Source: Microbacterium lacus
GTDB lineage: Bacteria; Actinomycetota; Actinomycetes; Actinomycetales; Microbacteriaceae
DNA length: 64,000 bases
NCBI RefSeq assembly: GCF_002812805.1
Contig: NZ_NMUM01000011.1
Location: forward strand, 1 to 64,000
Direction: 5' to 3'
Below, piece after piece: positions 8,480 through 17,740 of this stretch. Position numbers and translations under genes: made by a program. Under the pieces are notes generated by a model. It did not search any database. It worked only from the letters and a program-made list of their open reading frames with translations, and was not told where the DNA came from. Each line of letters starts with the position of its first letter. Position 1 is the first letter of the stretch.

Positions 8480-9481
8480 TCAGGTGCTTGGCGGAGCCGC
8501 CGTCGACGCGCGCATCACCATACGGGCGGGAGCGGTCGTGCGCTCGGGGGGTTGGGTGCCGTCCATCATCGACATGAGCATCGCGACCGCATCTTCGCCC
8601 TGACGACACGGGTCCTGCTCGACCGTGGTGAGGGCGAACATCTCCGCATAGTCGTGCCCATCCACGCCGATTGCGCTCAACTGCGAGGGGACGGCGATCC
8701 CCAGGCGCTGAGCGGCGATGATCGCCCCGATCGCGACCTCGTCACACGCCCCCACAATTGCCGTCGGGCGGGCGTCGGCATCAGCGAGGGCGGACGTCGC
8801 GGCGGAATAGCCCGCGGTGATGGTGAGGGCTGAGGGGTGCACCGTCACCGGGAGCCCCGCCTCACGCATGGCCTGGACGTAGCCCTCTTGTCGGTCGTCG
8901 ACATCGCGGGCAGGCGGGTCGCCCTCCGGCGTCGCGCCGATGAAGGCGACCCTCGTGTGGCCGAGCGCCAGCAGGTGCTGCGTGATCATGCGACCGATGG
9001 CGACATTGTCGATGCCGAGGGTGACGATCCCCGCCAACGTGTTGCCGATGCAGACGGTGGGTTTGGCAAATCCGACCAGGCTCTCGAGATCGGAATCGTC
9101 GGGCTCGAGTGCAACGGCGATCACCCCATCGAATCGCTTGCGGGCCAGGAAATGCCGATACAGGCGGTCCCGGTCGCGCGAGTCAGGCTCGGCCACGTAA
9201 AGCGTGAGGTCGTAACCCAACCGCATGAGCGAGCGCTCTATTCCCTCGATGATCTCGCCGAAGTACCAGCGCCCGACCCGGGGTACGACGAGGGCGATCG
9301 TGTGAGTCCGCCCCGTGACCAGGCTCGCGGCGCTGCTCGACGCGACATATCCCAGGTCGCGCGCTGCCTGCTGAACCCGCTCGCGAGTCTCCGGTGCGAC
9401 ATAACCATGGCCGGTGAGCGCCCGGCTGGCCGTGGCCTTCGACACGCCGGCCCGGCTCGCCACATCGGCGATACCGCTCAT
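8480..9481 (-). CDS. LacI-family sugar-responsive repressor
   Basis: This 333-residue repressor is the probable regulator of the divergent sugar transporter genes. The N-terminal helix-turn-helix is IADVASRAGVSKATASRALTGHGYVAPETRERV, with the hinge helix SSSAASLVTGRT next. A periplasmic-binding-like effector domain follows (IALVVPRVGRWYFGEIIEGIE onwards). ATG at 9481 is chosen because GGGAGA lies just upstream. A GGAATCGTTTCC site sits 49-60 bases upstream of its own start and a matching GGAATCGGTTCC at the transporter promoter. Effector probably an alpha-glucoside or related sugar (inferred from the transporter). Confidence 0.88.
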   Translation of the reverse strand: MSGIADVASRAGVSKATASRALTGHGYVAPETRERVQQAARDLGYVASSSAASLVTGRTHTIALVVPRVGRWYFGEIIEGIERSLMRLGYDLTLYVAEPDSRDRDRLYRHFLARKRFDGVIAVALEPDDSDLESLVGFAKPTVCIGNTLAGIVTLGIDNVAIGRMITQHLLALGHTRVAFIGATPEGDPPARDVDDRQEGYVQAMREAGLPVTVHPSALTITAGYSAATSALADADARPTAIVGACDEVAIGAIIAAQRLGIAVPSQLSAIGVDGHDYAEMFALTTVEQDPCRQGEDAVAMLMSMMDGTQPPERTTAPARMVMRASTAAPPST

Positions 9482-9529
9482 CGCATCTCCCTTGATGTAG
9501 CCCGCGGAGGCGCGGATAGCCTCGGTGAA

Positions 9530-9541
9530 GGAATCGTTTCC
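9530..9541. promoter_or_regulatory. LacI-type operator (autoregulation)
   Basis: GGAATCGTTTCC, with GGAA/TTCC arms, lies 49-60 bases upstream of the lacI-type start codon. It differs by one base from the operator at 9683-9694. Confidence 0.65.
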
Positions 9542-9647
9542 ATACGGCATGCGACGGCGAGCAGGGAGATCGAGACCCTCAGGGTGACCATATCACGGCG
9601 CAAATTGCTCAATTCTTGAGGGTTATCGAGTCGTGACTTTGTGTCGA

Positions 9648-9695
9648 TTGTGGGCCGGTCTGGAGTCATCTACGGTGGTGATGGAATCGGTTCCA
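9648..9695 (+). promoter_or_regulatory. Sugar-transporter promoter with LacI-type operator
   Basis: TTGTGG (9648-9653), 17 bases and TACGGT (9671-9676) form a plausible promoter. The palindrome TGGAATCGGTTCCA at 9682-9695 covers the expected transcription start, so repressor bound there would block initiation. Confidence 0.65.
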
Positions 9696-9758
9696 AGGCC
9701 CGTATGGACCGGACGATTCTTCGGCGCGACTACGCGCGCACTCGATGAGGAGGACCAG

Positions 9759-11084
9759 ATGAAGACAATGCGACGGGGCAGGATCCTCGTCCTGGGATCC
9801 ATGCTCGCGATCGGCGGCCTCACGCTCGCCGGCTGCACGGGCGGACCCGGGGAATCGAACGGCGGTGGCGACGGCGGCGACGACAACGTCGTCACGGTCT
9901 ACGGCACCATCAGCAACACCGAGGCCGATCTGCTCAACGAATCGTGGGCGGAGTGGGAAGAAGAGAACGGCATCGACATCGAGTACGAAGCCTCTCAGGA
10001 GTTCGAGGCGCAGATCGCGGTTCGTGCCCAGGGTGGTAACCCGCCCGACCTCGCGATCTTCCCGCAGCCCGGGCTCCTGGCAGACATGGCGGACCGCGGA
10101 TACCTCGTGCCCGCGCCCGAGAGCGTCCAGGAGAACGTCGCGGAGTACTGGTCCGAGGACTGGGCCGCGTACGGCACCGTGGACGGCACCCTTTACGGGG
10201 CGCCCCTCATGGCCAGCGTGAAGGGTTGGGTCTGGTACTCGCCCGCGACCTTCGCCGAGAACGGCTGGGAGGTCCCCACCACGTGGCAGGGACTTCTCGA
10301 CCTGACGGCAGAGATCCAGTCGACGACCGGCGCCGCGCCCTGGTGCGTCGGGTTCGGTTCGGACGCGGCCACCGGATGGCCGGGCACCGACTGGATCGAG
10401 GACGTCGTGCTCCGTCAGTCGGGCACGGACGTCTACGACCAGTGGGTCACGAACGAGATCTCGTTCACCGACCCGCAGATCGCGTCGGCGTTCGACGAGG
10501 TCGGCAAGATCATCCTCAACCCGGACTATGTCAACGCCGGCTACGGCGACGTCCAGTCGATCGGCACGACGCCGTTCGGCGACCCGGCCACGGCGCTTGT
10601 CGCGGGTGACTGCCTGCTCCACCACCAGGCTTCGTTCTACGACGGGTTCATCGTGGACGCCGGCGGCACAGTGGCCGAAGACGGCGACATCTGGGCGTTC
10701 CTGACGCCTCCCTTCGAGGAAGGTGCCGAGGGTTCGGTCGTGACCGGTGGCGGCGAGATCGTCGGCGCGTTCAGCGACCGCGAGGCCGTGCAGCAGGTAC
10801 AGGCGTACCTGTCCAGCCCCGAATGGGCCAACAGCCGCGTCGCGCTCGGTGGCGTGATCTCGGCGAACAACGGACTCGACCCGGAGAACGCGTCGAGCGA
10901 GATCCTGGTCGCCGCGATCGAGCTGCTGCAGGACCCCGAGACGACGTTCCGCTTCGACGCTTCGGACCTGATGCCCGGTGCTGTCGGTGTGGGAACGTTC
11001 TTCGCGGGAATGCGGGACTGGGTCGGCGGAACTCCGACACAGACCGTGCTCGAACAGATCGAAGCCGGCTGGCCGTCCAGCTGA
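9759..11084 (+). CDS. ABC sugar-binding lipoprotein (alpha-glucoside/AglE-like)
   Basis: The extracellular solute-binding component of a carbohydrate importer, 441 residues. A lipoprotein signal ends in LAGC with Cys26 as the lipid anchor, and a Gly/Asp-rich linker follows. The mature part is a family 1 sugar-binding protein (VYGTISNTEADLLNESWAEWEEENGIDIEYE, then VRAQGGNPPDLAIFPQPGLL). The sequence style is closest to alpha-glucoside binding proteins such as AglE, so maltose, trehalose or sucrose-type sugars are likely; the substrate is inferred. GAGGAGG precedes the ATG. A terminator-like hairpin separates it from the permease genes. Confidence 0.85.
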   Translation: MKTMRRGRILVLGSMLAIGGLTLAGCTGGPGESNGGGDGGDDNVVTVYGTISNTEADLLNESWAEWEEENGIDIEYEASQEFEAQIAVRAQGGNPPDLAIFPQPGLLADMADRGYLVPAPESVQENVAEYWSEDWAAYGTVDGTLYGAPLMASVKGWVWYSPATFAENGWEVPTTWQGLLDLTAEIQSTTGAAPWCVGFGSDAATGWPGTDWIEDVVLRQSGTDVYDQWVTNEISFTDPQIASAFDEVGKIILNPDYVNAGYGDVQSIGTTPFGDPATALVAGDCLLHHQASFYDGFIVDAGGTVAEDGDIWAFLTPPFEEGAEGSVVTGGGEIVGAFSDREAVQQVQAYLSSPEWANSRVALGGVISANNGLDPENASSEILVAAIELLQDPETTFRFDASDLMPGAVGVGTFFAGMRDWVGGTPTQTVLEQIEAGWPSS

Positions 11085-11097
11085 CCGGAAGGAATCC

Positions 11098-11125
11098 GGG
11101 GCCGCCCCTATTCAGGGGCGGCCCC
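11098..11125 (+). terminator. Intercistronic hairpin between binding protein and permeases
   Basis: GGGGCCGCCCCT at 11098-11109 and AGGGGCGGCCCC at 11114-11125 form a perfect 12-bp stem with an ATTC loop and no T-run. Placed between the binding-protein gene and the permease genes, it probably stabilises the upstream message or partly terminates, keeping binding protein in excess. Confidence 0.75.
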
Positions 11126-11199
11126 ACCTCCGTACTCTGAGGGCAGGCTGAGCGTTCGCGCCCCGCCCCGAGTTCAACGAAGCACTCGAAAGGATTCCC

Positions 11200-12333
11200 G
11201 TGGCCGCTTTCCTGCAGTGGTTGAGCACCCTCTCACCCTGGCTGGAGATTCCCATCATCATCGGCGCGTTCGTCGTGGTGATCGGTCTCCTGCTCTTCTT
11301 CATCGAAATAGCCCCTCGGAAGGGCCGCAAGTACACCATCATTCGCCTCGCGGCGTGCATCCTGATCCCGCTCATCGTGCTGTGGGTGCTGCAGTCCTAC
11401 ACCTGGGCGATCCTCGCCGCGGGTGTGCTCGGACTGCTCTTCTTCTGGCTCGACATGCGCGCGAAGTCCGGCGCGGGATACCTGTTCCAGCTCGTCGGGT
11501 TCCTGAGCCCCGCGCTCATCCTGCTCATCGTTGGACTCGTGGTCCCGTCGATCCAGACGATCGTGCAGGCATTCATGAACTCGCGCGGCACGGCGTTCGT
11601 CGGTCTCGACAATTTCGCGTGGATCTTCTCGACCGAAAACGGTATCCGCACCGTCCTGAACACGATCGTCTGGGTGCTTGTCGCCCCGATCGTCTCGACG
11701 ATCGCGGGTCTCGCCTACGCCTACTTCATCGACAAGACCCGCGGCGAGAAGTACTACAAGATCCTCGTGTTCCTGCCGATGGCCATCTCGTTCGTCGGTG
11801 CATCGATCATCTGGCGCTTCATGTACACGGCGCGCCCCGACGATCAGAATCAGATCGGATTCCTCAACCAGATCATCGTGTGGTTCGGTGGGCAGCCGAT
11901 CAACTTCCTCGCCGCCGAGCCGTGGAACACCCTGTTCCTCATCGTCGTGCTGATCTGGGTGCAGACGGGTTTCGCGATGGTCGTGCTTTCCGCCGCCATC
12001 AAGGGCGTTCCCGCCGAGCAGCTCGAGGCCGCGCAGTTGGACGGCACGAATGGATGGCAGAGCTTCATCAACGTCATCGTGCCGGCGATCCGCCCCTCGC
12101 TGATCGTCGTCCTGACGACGATCTCCATCGCGTCGCTGAAGGTCTTCGACATCGTCCGCACGATGACGGCGGGGGCCAACGGCACCTCCGTCATCGCGAA
12201 TGAGATGTACACGCAGTTCCGCAGCTTCGAGACGGGCCGATCCGCCGCCTTCGCCGTGGTGCTGTTCCTCCTGGTGATGCCGATCATCATCTACAACGCA
12301 AGACAGCTCTCCAAGCAGAGGGAGGTGCGCTGA
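11200..12333 (+). CDS. ABC sugar transporter permease (AglF/MalF-like)
   Basis: One of two membrane subunits of the sugar importer, 377 residues. About four hydrophobic segments precede the core permease domain, an N-terminal extension typical of the MalF/AglF side. The ATPase-contact EAA loop is visible as IKGVPAEQLEAAQLDGTNGWQSFINVIVPAIRPSL. The GTG start at 11200 has GAAAGGA upstream. Its stop overlaps the start of the second permease (TGATG). No ATPase gene is in the operon, so a shared MsiK-type ATPase encoded elsewhere is probably used. Confidence 0.87.
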   Translation: MAAFLQWLSTLSPWLEIPIIIGAFVVVIGLLLFFIEIAPRKGRKYTIIRLAACILIPLIVLWVLQSYTWAILAAGVLGLLFFWLDMRAKSGAGYLFQLVGFLSPALILLIVGLVVPSIQTIVQAFMNSRGTAFVGLDNFAWIFSTENGIRTVLNTIVWVLVAPIVSTIAGLAYAYFIDKTRGEKYYKILVFLPMAISFVGASIIWRFMYTARPDDQNQIGFLNQIIVWFGGQPINFLAAEPWNTLFLIVVLIWVQTGFAMVVLSAAIKGVPAEQLEAAQLDGTNGWQSFINVIVPAIRPSLIVVLTTISIASLKVFDIVRTMTAGANGTSVIANEMYTQFRSFETGRSAAFAVVLFLLVMPIIIYNARQLSKQREVR

Positions 12334-13304
12334 TGAGCGCGGTACAACCGGTCGAATTGCCGCTGGACAAGGAGGCTCGCGAAGAGCTCTCGCGCGGTGA
12401 GCGCAAGGTCGAGCGGGAGATGCTCGGCCGCACCAAGAAGCGTTTGACGTCGCGCTGGGCGACCGTGGCCGCGCTCGTCATCGCGATCCTGTGGACGATC
12501 CCGACCTTCGGGTTGTTCATCACCTCGTTCCGTCCCCGGGAGTTGATCCAGACCACCGGGTGGTGGACGATCTTCGAGAACTGGGGCTTCACCCTCGACA
12601 ACTACGGCACGGCGCTGCAGTCGGGCAACAGTCAGCTGAACATGGCGGGCGCGTTCGTGAACTCGATCGCGATCACCCTGCCGGCGACGGTCATCCCGAT
12701 CGTGATCGCGTCTCTCGCCGCGTACGCGTTCGCGTGGATGAACTTCAAGGGCAGAAACCTGCTCTTCCTGTTCGTCTTCGCGCTGCAGATCGTGCCGATC
12801 CAGATGGCGCTGATCCCGCTTCTGCAGCTCTTCTCCCAGGGGTCGATCTTCGGAGTCCCGGTGATCCAGGCGATCGGGGCGTCCGGATATTCGCAGGTAT
12901 GGATCGCGCACACGATCTTCGCCCTTCCCCTGGCGATCTATCTGCTGCACAACTTCACGTCTGAGATCCCGGGCGACGTGATCGAGGCGGCCCGCGTGGA
13001 CGGGGCCGGGCACGGACAGATCTATTTCCGGATCGTTCTGCCGTTGACGGTGCCCGCTCTCGCATCCATCGCGATCTTCCAGTTCCTGTGGGTGTGGAAC
13101 GACCTGCTCGTGGCCCTGATCTTCGCGGACGGCAATGTCGCGCCGATCACGAAGCTGCTGGCCGAGCTCACCGGTAACCGCGGTCAGGACTGGTACCTGC
13201 TCACCGCGGGCGCCTTCATCGCGATCGTCGTGCCGCTGATCGTGTTCCTCGCGCTGCAGAGGTTCTTCGTGCGCGGCCTGCTGGCGGGCTCGACGAAGGG
13301 CTGA
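12333..13304 (+). CDS. ABC sugar transporter permease (AglG/MalG-like)
   Basis: The second membrane subunit, 323 residues. A charged cytoplasmic N terminus of about 45 residues (with KEAREELSRGERKVEREML) precedes six predicted membrane segments. The EAA loop reads SEIPGDVIEAARVDGAGHGQIYFRIVLPLTVPAL, the hallmark of binding-protein-dependent permeases. It starts at the stop of the first permease with a one-base overlap. The operon ends in a perfect 15-bp hairpin at 13312-13351. Confidence 0.87.
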   Translation: MSAVQPVELPLDKEAREELSRGERKVEREMLGRTKKRLTSRWATVAALVIAILWTIPTFGLFITSFRPRELIQTTGWWTIFENWGFTLDNYGTALQSGNSQLNMAGAFVNSIAITLPATVIPIVIASLAAYAFAWMNFKGRNLLFLFVFALQIVPIQMALIPLLQLFSQGSIFGVPVIQAIGASGYSQVWIAHTIFALPLAIYLLHNFTSEIPGDVIEAARVDGAGHGQIYFRIVLPLTVPALASIAIFQFLWVWNDLLVALIFADGNVAPITKLLAELTGNRGQDWYLLTAGAFIAIVVPLIVFLALQRFFVRGLLAGSTKG

Positions 13305-13311
13305 TTGTGCG

Positions 13312-13351
13312 GACGGGACGGGCGGCGCAACGGGGGGCCGCCCGTCCCGTC
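13312..13351 (+). terminator. Terminator after the sugar transporter operon
   Basis: GACGGGACGGGCGGC (13312-13326) is perfectly complementary to GCCGCCCGTCCCGTC (13337-13351), with a 10-base loop and no T-run. Confidence 0.8.
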
Positions 13352-13383
13352 GTCATACCCGGGCACTCGAGGATGCCGCCGAT

Positions 13384-15581
13384 ATGGTGAGTGCCATGGA
13401 TGTTCCGGATGCGCCGGCCACCGTTTCTGCAGTCGATCGCGCGGGGCGGACGGCAGCCGGCCTGAGCGCCGCGGATGTCGCGGAGCGGGTCGCCTCTGGG
13501 CGCACGAACGCATTCGATGCAGACACCAGTCGCACCTGGTGGAGCATCATCCGCGCGAACGTCTTCACCCTCTTCAACGCGATCGTGTTCGCGTGCTTCG
13601 CGGCGTTGCTCGCACTCGGCCGGTGGCAGGATGCGCTGTTCGGGCTCGCGGCGATCTTCAATGCCCTGATCGGTTGCTACCAGGAGATTCGAGCCAAGAT
13701 CGCCCTCGACCGTCTCGCCCTGCTCAATGCCCCGCGTGCGCGGGTGCGGCGCGACGGGGTCGAGGCCGAGATAGCGCCCGCCGATGTCGTGCAGGACGAC
13801 ATCCTCGTCCTGCGGGCCGGCGATCAGGTGCCCGCGGACGCAGAAGTGCTGAGCGAGCAGGGACTGCAGGTCGACGAGTCGATGCTGACCGGTGAATCGG
13901 ACCCGATCGACAAGCATCCGGGCGGGCAGCTCCTCAGCGCCTCGATCGTGGTCTCGGGGCGCGCCGATGCCCGGGCGACGCAGGTGGGCGCGGACTCGTA
14001 CGCGAACAGATTCGCGGGTGAGGCCAAGCGATTCTCGCTCGTCCAATCGGAGTTGCGGCGCGGCGTCAACAGGGTGCTCGCCTGGGTCGCGTGGGGCATC
14101 GGGCCGATTGCACTGCTGGTCACCAACGCCCAGGTGCAGGTTCAGGGCGGGTGGGACGAAGCCTTCGCGGATGGGTCCTGGCGCCAGGCGGCGGTGGATT
14201 CGATCGCCGTCATCACTGCCATGATCCCGCTGGGGCTCGTACTGCTGACCAGCATTGCGTTCGCGGTCGGAGCGGCGCGCCTCGCGGCCGAGAAGGTTCT
14301 GGTGCAAGAACTCCCCGCGGTGGAGGGCCTCGCCCGCGTCGACATCATCTGTCTCGACAAGACCGGAACGCTCACCTACGGCGACATCGCCTTCGATGCG
14401 GTGTACCCGTTCGATGATCGCGCGACGGGCTGGCGGGACGCCCTCGGCTGGTTCGGCCGCGCGCCCGATGCGAACGCGACCGCCCGGAGCCTCGCCGAAG
14501 GATTCCCCGCGGGCGCAGCCTTGGTCGCGGAGCGCGAAATCCCGTTCTCGTCCAAGCGCAAGTGGAGCAGGGCGTCGACGTCAAGATCATCTCCGGGGAC
14601 AGCCCGCAGACGGTCGCCGCGATCGCGCGCGACCTGGGACTTGACGTGCCGCACGGGTTCGATGCGCGTGAGCTGCCGGAGGACAGCGATGCGCTCGCGG
14701 ACGTGCTGAGCCAGCACACGGTATTCGGCCGGGTCTCGCCCGAGCAGAAGAAGGGCATCGTCGTCGCGCTGCAGTCCCGAGGCCGTGTTGTGGCGATGAC
14801 CGGTGACGGCGTGAACGACGCGCTGGCGATCAAACAGGCCGACATCGGCATCGCGATGAACTCCGGGTCCGCCGCCACGAAGGCTGTCGCGCGGCTCGTG
14901 CTGCTCGACGGAAAGTTCTCCCATCTGCCGGCGGTGGTGGCCGAGGGCCGGCGCGTGATCGCGAACATGGAACGCGTTTCGATGGTGTTCCTGACGAAAA
15001 CCGCCTACGCCACCACGATCGCGATCCTGTTCGGCATCATGATCATGGAGATCCCGTTCCTGCCACGGCAGCTCTCGATCACGGATGGCCTGACGATCGG
15101 CATCCCCGCCTTCTTCCTGGCGCTGCTGCCGAACACGCAGCGCTACATCCCCGGCTTCCTCAGGCGTTCGCTGAGTTTCGCCATTCCCGCGGGGTTCGTC
15201 GTCGGCCTCGCCCTCACCGTGTTCTCTCGCATCGCCGGGCATCTGTGGGGTGTGCCCATTGAAGAGCTGCGTACGGGGTCGACCATCATCGTCGCCGTGC
15301 TGGGTATCTGGGTGCTGGCGCTGATCTCTCTGCCGCTCAGTTGGACCAAGGCCGCCATCCTCGTCGCGATGATCGGCGGGCTCACGATCATCCTCAATGT
15401 GCCGATCGCGATCGACTTCTTTCAGCTCGTCTGGCCGCGCGAGGTCGCCGTGATGCTGATCGCCGGACTCTGTGCCGTGGGCATCGTGCTGATCGGCATC
15501 ATCCGTGCCGTGCAGCAGACCTACATTCGCCGCCAGCTCACGAGCCTTCCCGAGCGTCGGTTGAACTCCGGAAACGACTGA
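13384..15581 (+). pseudogene. CtpE-like cation P-type ATPase, broken by an internal deletion and frameshift
   Basis: The two halves match a P-type ATPase like mycobacterial CtpE (Ca2+ uptake). The first frame carries the actuator motif LTGESDPI and the phosphorylation site CLDKTGTLT, and runs normally to FSSKRKWS near 14565. The second frame resumes from 14562 with EQGVDVKIISGDSPQTVAAIA, the TGDGVNDAL hinge and the C-terminal membrane helices. Compared with CtpE, roughly 85-90 residues of the nucleotide-binding domain are missing at the join, and the frames differ. ATP binding would be lost, so I treat it as a pseudogene; an assembly error is the alternative. Start could also be the ATG at 13399. 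Confidence 0.8.
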
Positions 15582-15696
15582 GGGTGATCTATGTGGGCGA
15601 CCGCTGAACTGCATATTCATGGCGCTGGGAAGCTTGACCTCGCGGTGTGGGCCGCGGAGGTCGACGCTCTTCTACTCGCCGGTTTGGACAGCTGAC

Positions 15697-16149
15697 GTGC
15701 GCGAGACGGAGCTCGTGCTCGGGCGGCGCTGGATTCTGGTTCTCGAGCCCGGCGAGGAGGTCATCGCTGCCCTCGACGAGTGGTGTGCGCGAACGGGAGT
15801 CCGCGCGGGCACCGTCGACCTCTTCTTCGGCGCGTTCCGTTCGGTGACACTCATCGCGGGTCGGGACGACACCGTGGACCCGGAACTGCCGCTGCCCACG
15901 TCGGTCGAGGTTGCCTATCTCGAGGGCATCGGCTCGGGTTCGATCGCCCAGAAGGACGGTTCGGCACGGGTGCATCTCCACGTCGCGGCGGGCGTCAAGA
16001 GCGCGGGTGGTGCCGCCTATGCCGGCCATCTGCTGTCGGCCGAGGTGCACTACACGGTGGAGGTCGTCGTGCAAGAGGTGCTGTCTCCCGAACTCACCCT
16101 CCGTGTCGATCCTCGCGCGCACGGGATCGGATGCCTCTTCTTCGAGTGA
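15697..16149 (+). CDS. PPC-domain (DUF296) protein
   Basis: A 150-residue protein of the plant-and-prokaryote-conserved domain, which folds as a trimer. The conserved core includes LVLEPGEEVIAALDEWCARTGVRAGTVDLFFGAF and VHLHVAAGVKSAGGAAYAGHLLSAEVHYTVEVVV, where the HLH-type histidines resemble a metal site seen in bacterial members. In plants the domain accompanies AT-hook DNA binding, but no AT hook is present here. The function in bacteria is unknown. The start is uncertain: GTG at 15697 begins at the conserved region, while the frame is open upstream to an ATG at 15619; neither has a clear ribosome site. Confidence 0.72.
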   Translation: MRETELVLGRRWILVLEPGEEVIAALDEWCARTGVRAGTVDLFFGAFRSVTLIAGRDDTVDPELPLPTSVEVAYLEGIGSGSIAQKDGSARVHLHVAAGVKSAGGAAYAGHLLSAEVHYTVEVVVQEVLSPELTLRVDPRAHGIGCLFFE

Positions 16150-16186
16150 GTGAAACTTTTTCGTCAAGCCCTCGTCGGCCGCAGGT

Positions 16187-16849
16187 TTACGAGCATCCCA
16201 GGCGGAGCGCGGCGGCGGCCATCGAGTCGAGCTCGAACTGCTGCACGTCCTTCATCGACTGGGCGACCTGAAGCACCCGAGGCTCGGACCCGAGGCGCAG
16301 GACCGCATCGACCATGTCGATGGCACCCTCGTGGTGTCGCGTCATGAGCGTCAAGAATTGGCAGTCCGCGTCGACGCCCGAAGCGGCCTCGAACGCGTCG
16401 AGTTCTTCCTCGGTCGCCATGCCCATATCGCGCAGCAGCTCGGCCTCGGTCGCGGGCGCGGCGGACGAACCGTGGTCCAAGTGGCCGGGATCGTCGGCCA
16501 TCCATGCCATCAGCGTTCCACCGCGCTGAGGCAGACCCCACGAGACCAGCCACGAGTACATCTCGCCCGCTTGCGCCGACTGCGCCGTGGCGATGTCGTA
16601 CGCGAGCGCCCGCAGGTCGGCATCGTCGGTCTCGCGGTAGAGCGTCATGGCCATGTCGACTGCCTGAGCGTGGTGCACCTGCATGTCACGCGCGAATCCA
16701 GCCTCTGCGGAGTCGGTCGTGGGAGCGGATGCCTCGGCCGCCACGCCGAACGTCGAGAAGCGGCCGATCGCGAACGCGAGCGCGGCGACGGCGACGGCCG
16801 CCAGGGTGATGAGCAGCCAGCGCGGGGGACCCGTCCGCTCCGCCGTCAT
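16187..16849 (-). CDS. DUF305 secreted/membrane-anchored protein
   Basis: A 220-residue protein with one N-terminal membrane segment (WLLITLAAVAVAALAFAIG) and two copies of the ferritin-like DUF305 motif. These are FARDMQVHHAQAVDMAM near residue 52 and FLTLMTRHHEGAIDMVDAV near 166, with paired His and Met residues suited to metal. The family is often linked to copper or other metal handling in the cell envelope, though the exact role is not established. It lies 3 bases after the DUF3105 gene on the same strand, forming a two-gene unit found together in many actinobacteria. Confidence 0.85.
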   Translation of the reverse strand: MTAERTGPPRWLLITLAAVAVAALAFAIGRFSTFGVAAEASAPTTDSAEAGFARDMQVHHAQAVDMAMTLYRETDDADLRALAYDIATAQSAQAGEMYSWLVSWGLPQRGGTLMAWMADDPGHLDHGSSAAPATEAELLRDMGMATEEELDAFEAASGVDADCQFLTLMTRHHEGAIDMVDAVLRLGSEPRVLQVAQSMKDVQQFELDSMAAAALRLGCS

Positions 16850-16852
16850 CCG

Positions 16853-17548
16853 CTACTGCTTACCGGGGCCGTCGATCGCGCCCGTGCACGCCGCGTTCGG
16901 CTCGGGAGCGTTCTGGTTGCGCCAGTACTCCTCGAAGAACTCGCTGACCCGCTCGTCGCCGGCCGAGTCGAGCTTCAGCTGCGCGTTCCAGGCGCTCAGA
17001 ACGATCGGGCTGTCGAGACCCTCGTAGGGCGAGAGGATGACGTAGCTCGAGGGCAGCTGGCTTTCGAGCGCCGCGAGCTCGTCGCCCTGGACGAGCGCGG
17101 GGTCGTAGGTGACCCACACGGCGCCGTGCTCGAGGGAGTGCACCGCGTACTCGTTCTGCTGCGGCTCGGTGTAGATGCCGCAGTTGAGCCAGACCTGGTT
17201 GTGCGGGCCGCCGGCGGGCGGGGACTGCTCGTAATCGACGACGCCTTCGACGTGCGTGGTTTCGTTCGTGAACGTCTCGACACCCTCGATCTGAGCGCCC
17301 GTTCCCCCGGCCTCGAAGGTGGGTGCGGGCTCGGGTGCGAAGACGATGGATGCGACGACCACGCCGGCAATCGTGAGAGCGGCGACCCCGCCGACGATCC
17401 ACCACATGAGACCGCGTCGGCGCCGCTTGGCGACCTGGCGCTGATACTCGGCGAGCTTCTCTTGCCGCCGCTTCTCACGCTGCTGCTTGATCGTGAGGTC
17501 GGCCTGGGCCTTGTTCGCGGGGTTACCGCTCGTGCTCTTCGGGGACAT
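16853..17548 (-). CDS. DUF3105 membrane protein
   Basis: A 231-residue protein with a basic, Lys/Arg-rich cytoplasmic N terminus, one membrane helix (LMWWIVGGVAALTIAGVVVAS, about 48-68) and an extracellular DUF3105 domain. The family motifs PPAGGPHNQVWLNCGIYTEP and VHSLEHGAVWVTYDPAL are clear, with the conserved His residues that suggest metal binding. It is the first gene of the pair with the DUF305 protein. The function is unknown. ATG at 17548 is taken as the start; the frame stays open far upstream without conserved sequence. Confidence 0.83.
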   Translation of the reverse strand: MSPKSTSGNPANKAQADLTIKQQREKRRQEKLAEYQRQVAKRRRRGLMWWIVGGVAALTIAGVVVASIVFAPEPAPTFEAGGTGAQIEGVETFTNETTHVEGVVDYEQSPPAGGPHNQVWLNCGIYTEPQQNEYAVHSLEHGAVWVTYDPALVQGDELAALESQLPSSYVILSPYEGLDSPIVLSAWNAQLKLDSAGDERVSEFFEEYWRNQNAPEPNAACTGAIDGPGKQ

Positions 17549-17740
17549 GCGGGGGCTCTCGGCTCGGGTTGCGTCGGGAGTCGCGCTCGCGCGCGGGTGT
17601 GCTGCAAGTGTATTCGCCCGCATCCGTGAGCGGGCTGGGCGTCGTCGCTGCAGCTGTAGGATAGGGTCACCGAATCGATTCGATGCCGCGACGTCGTTCT
17701 TCGGGTTCCGCGACCGCTCCGTCTCTTCCGAGGTTTCTTC

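Noticed and set aside
14376..15620. 414-codon antisense frame over the CtpE-like gene
   Set aside because: His/Asp/Arg-rich shadow translation; the sense strand carries clear P-type ATPase motifs.
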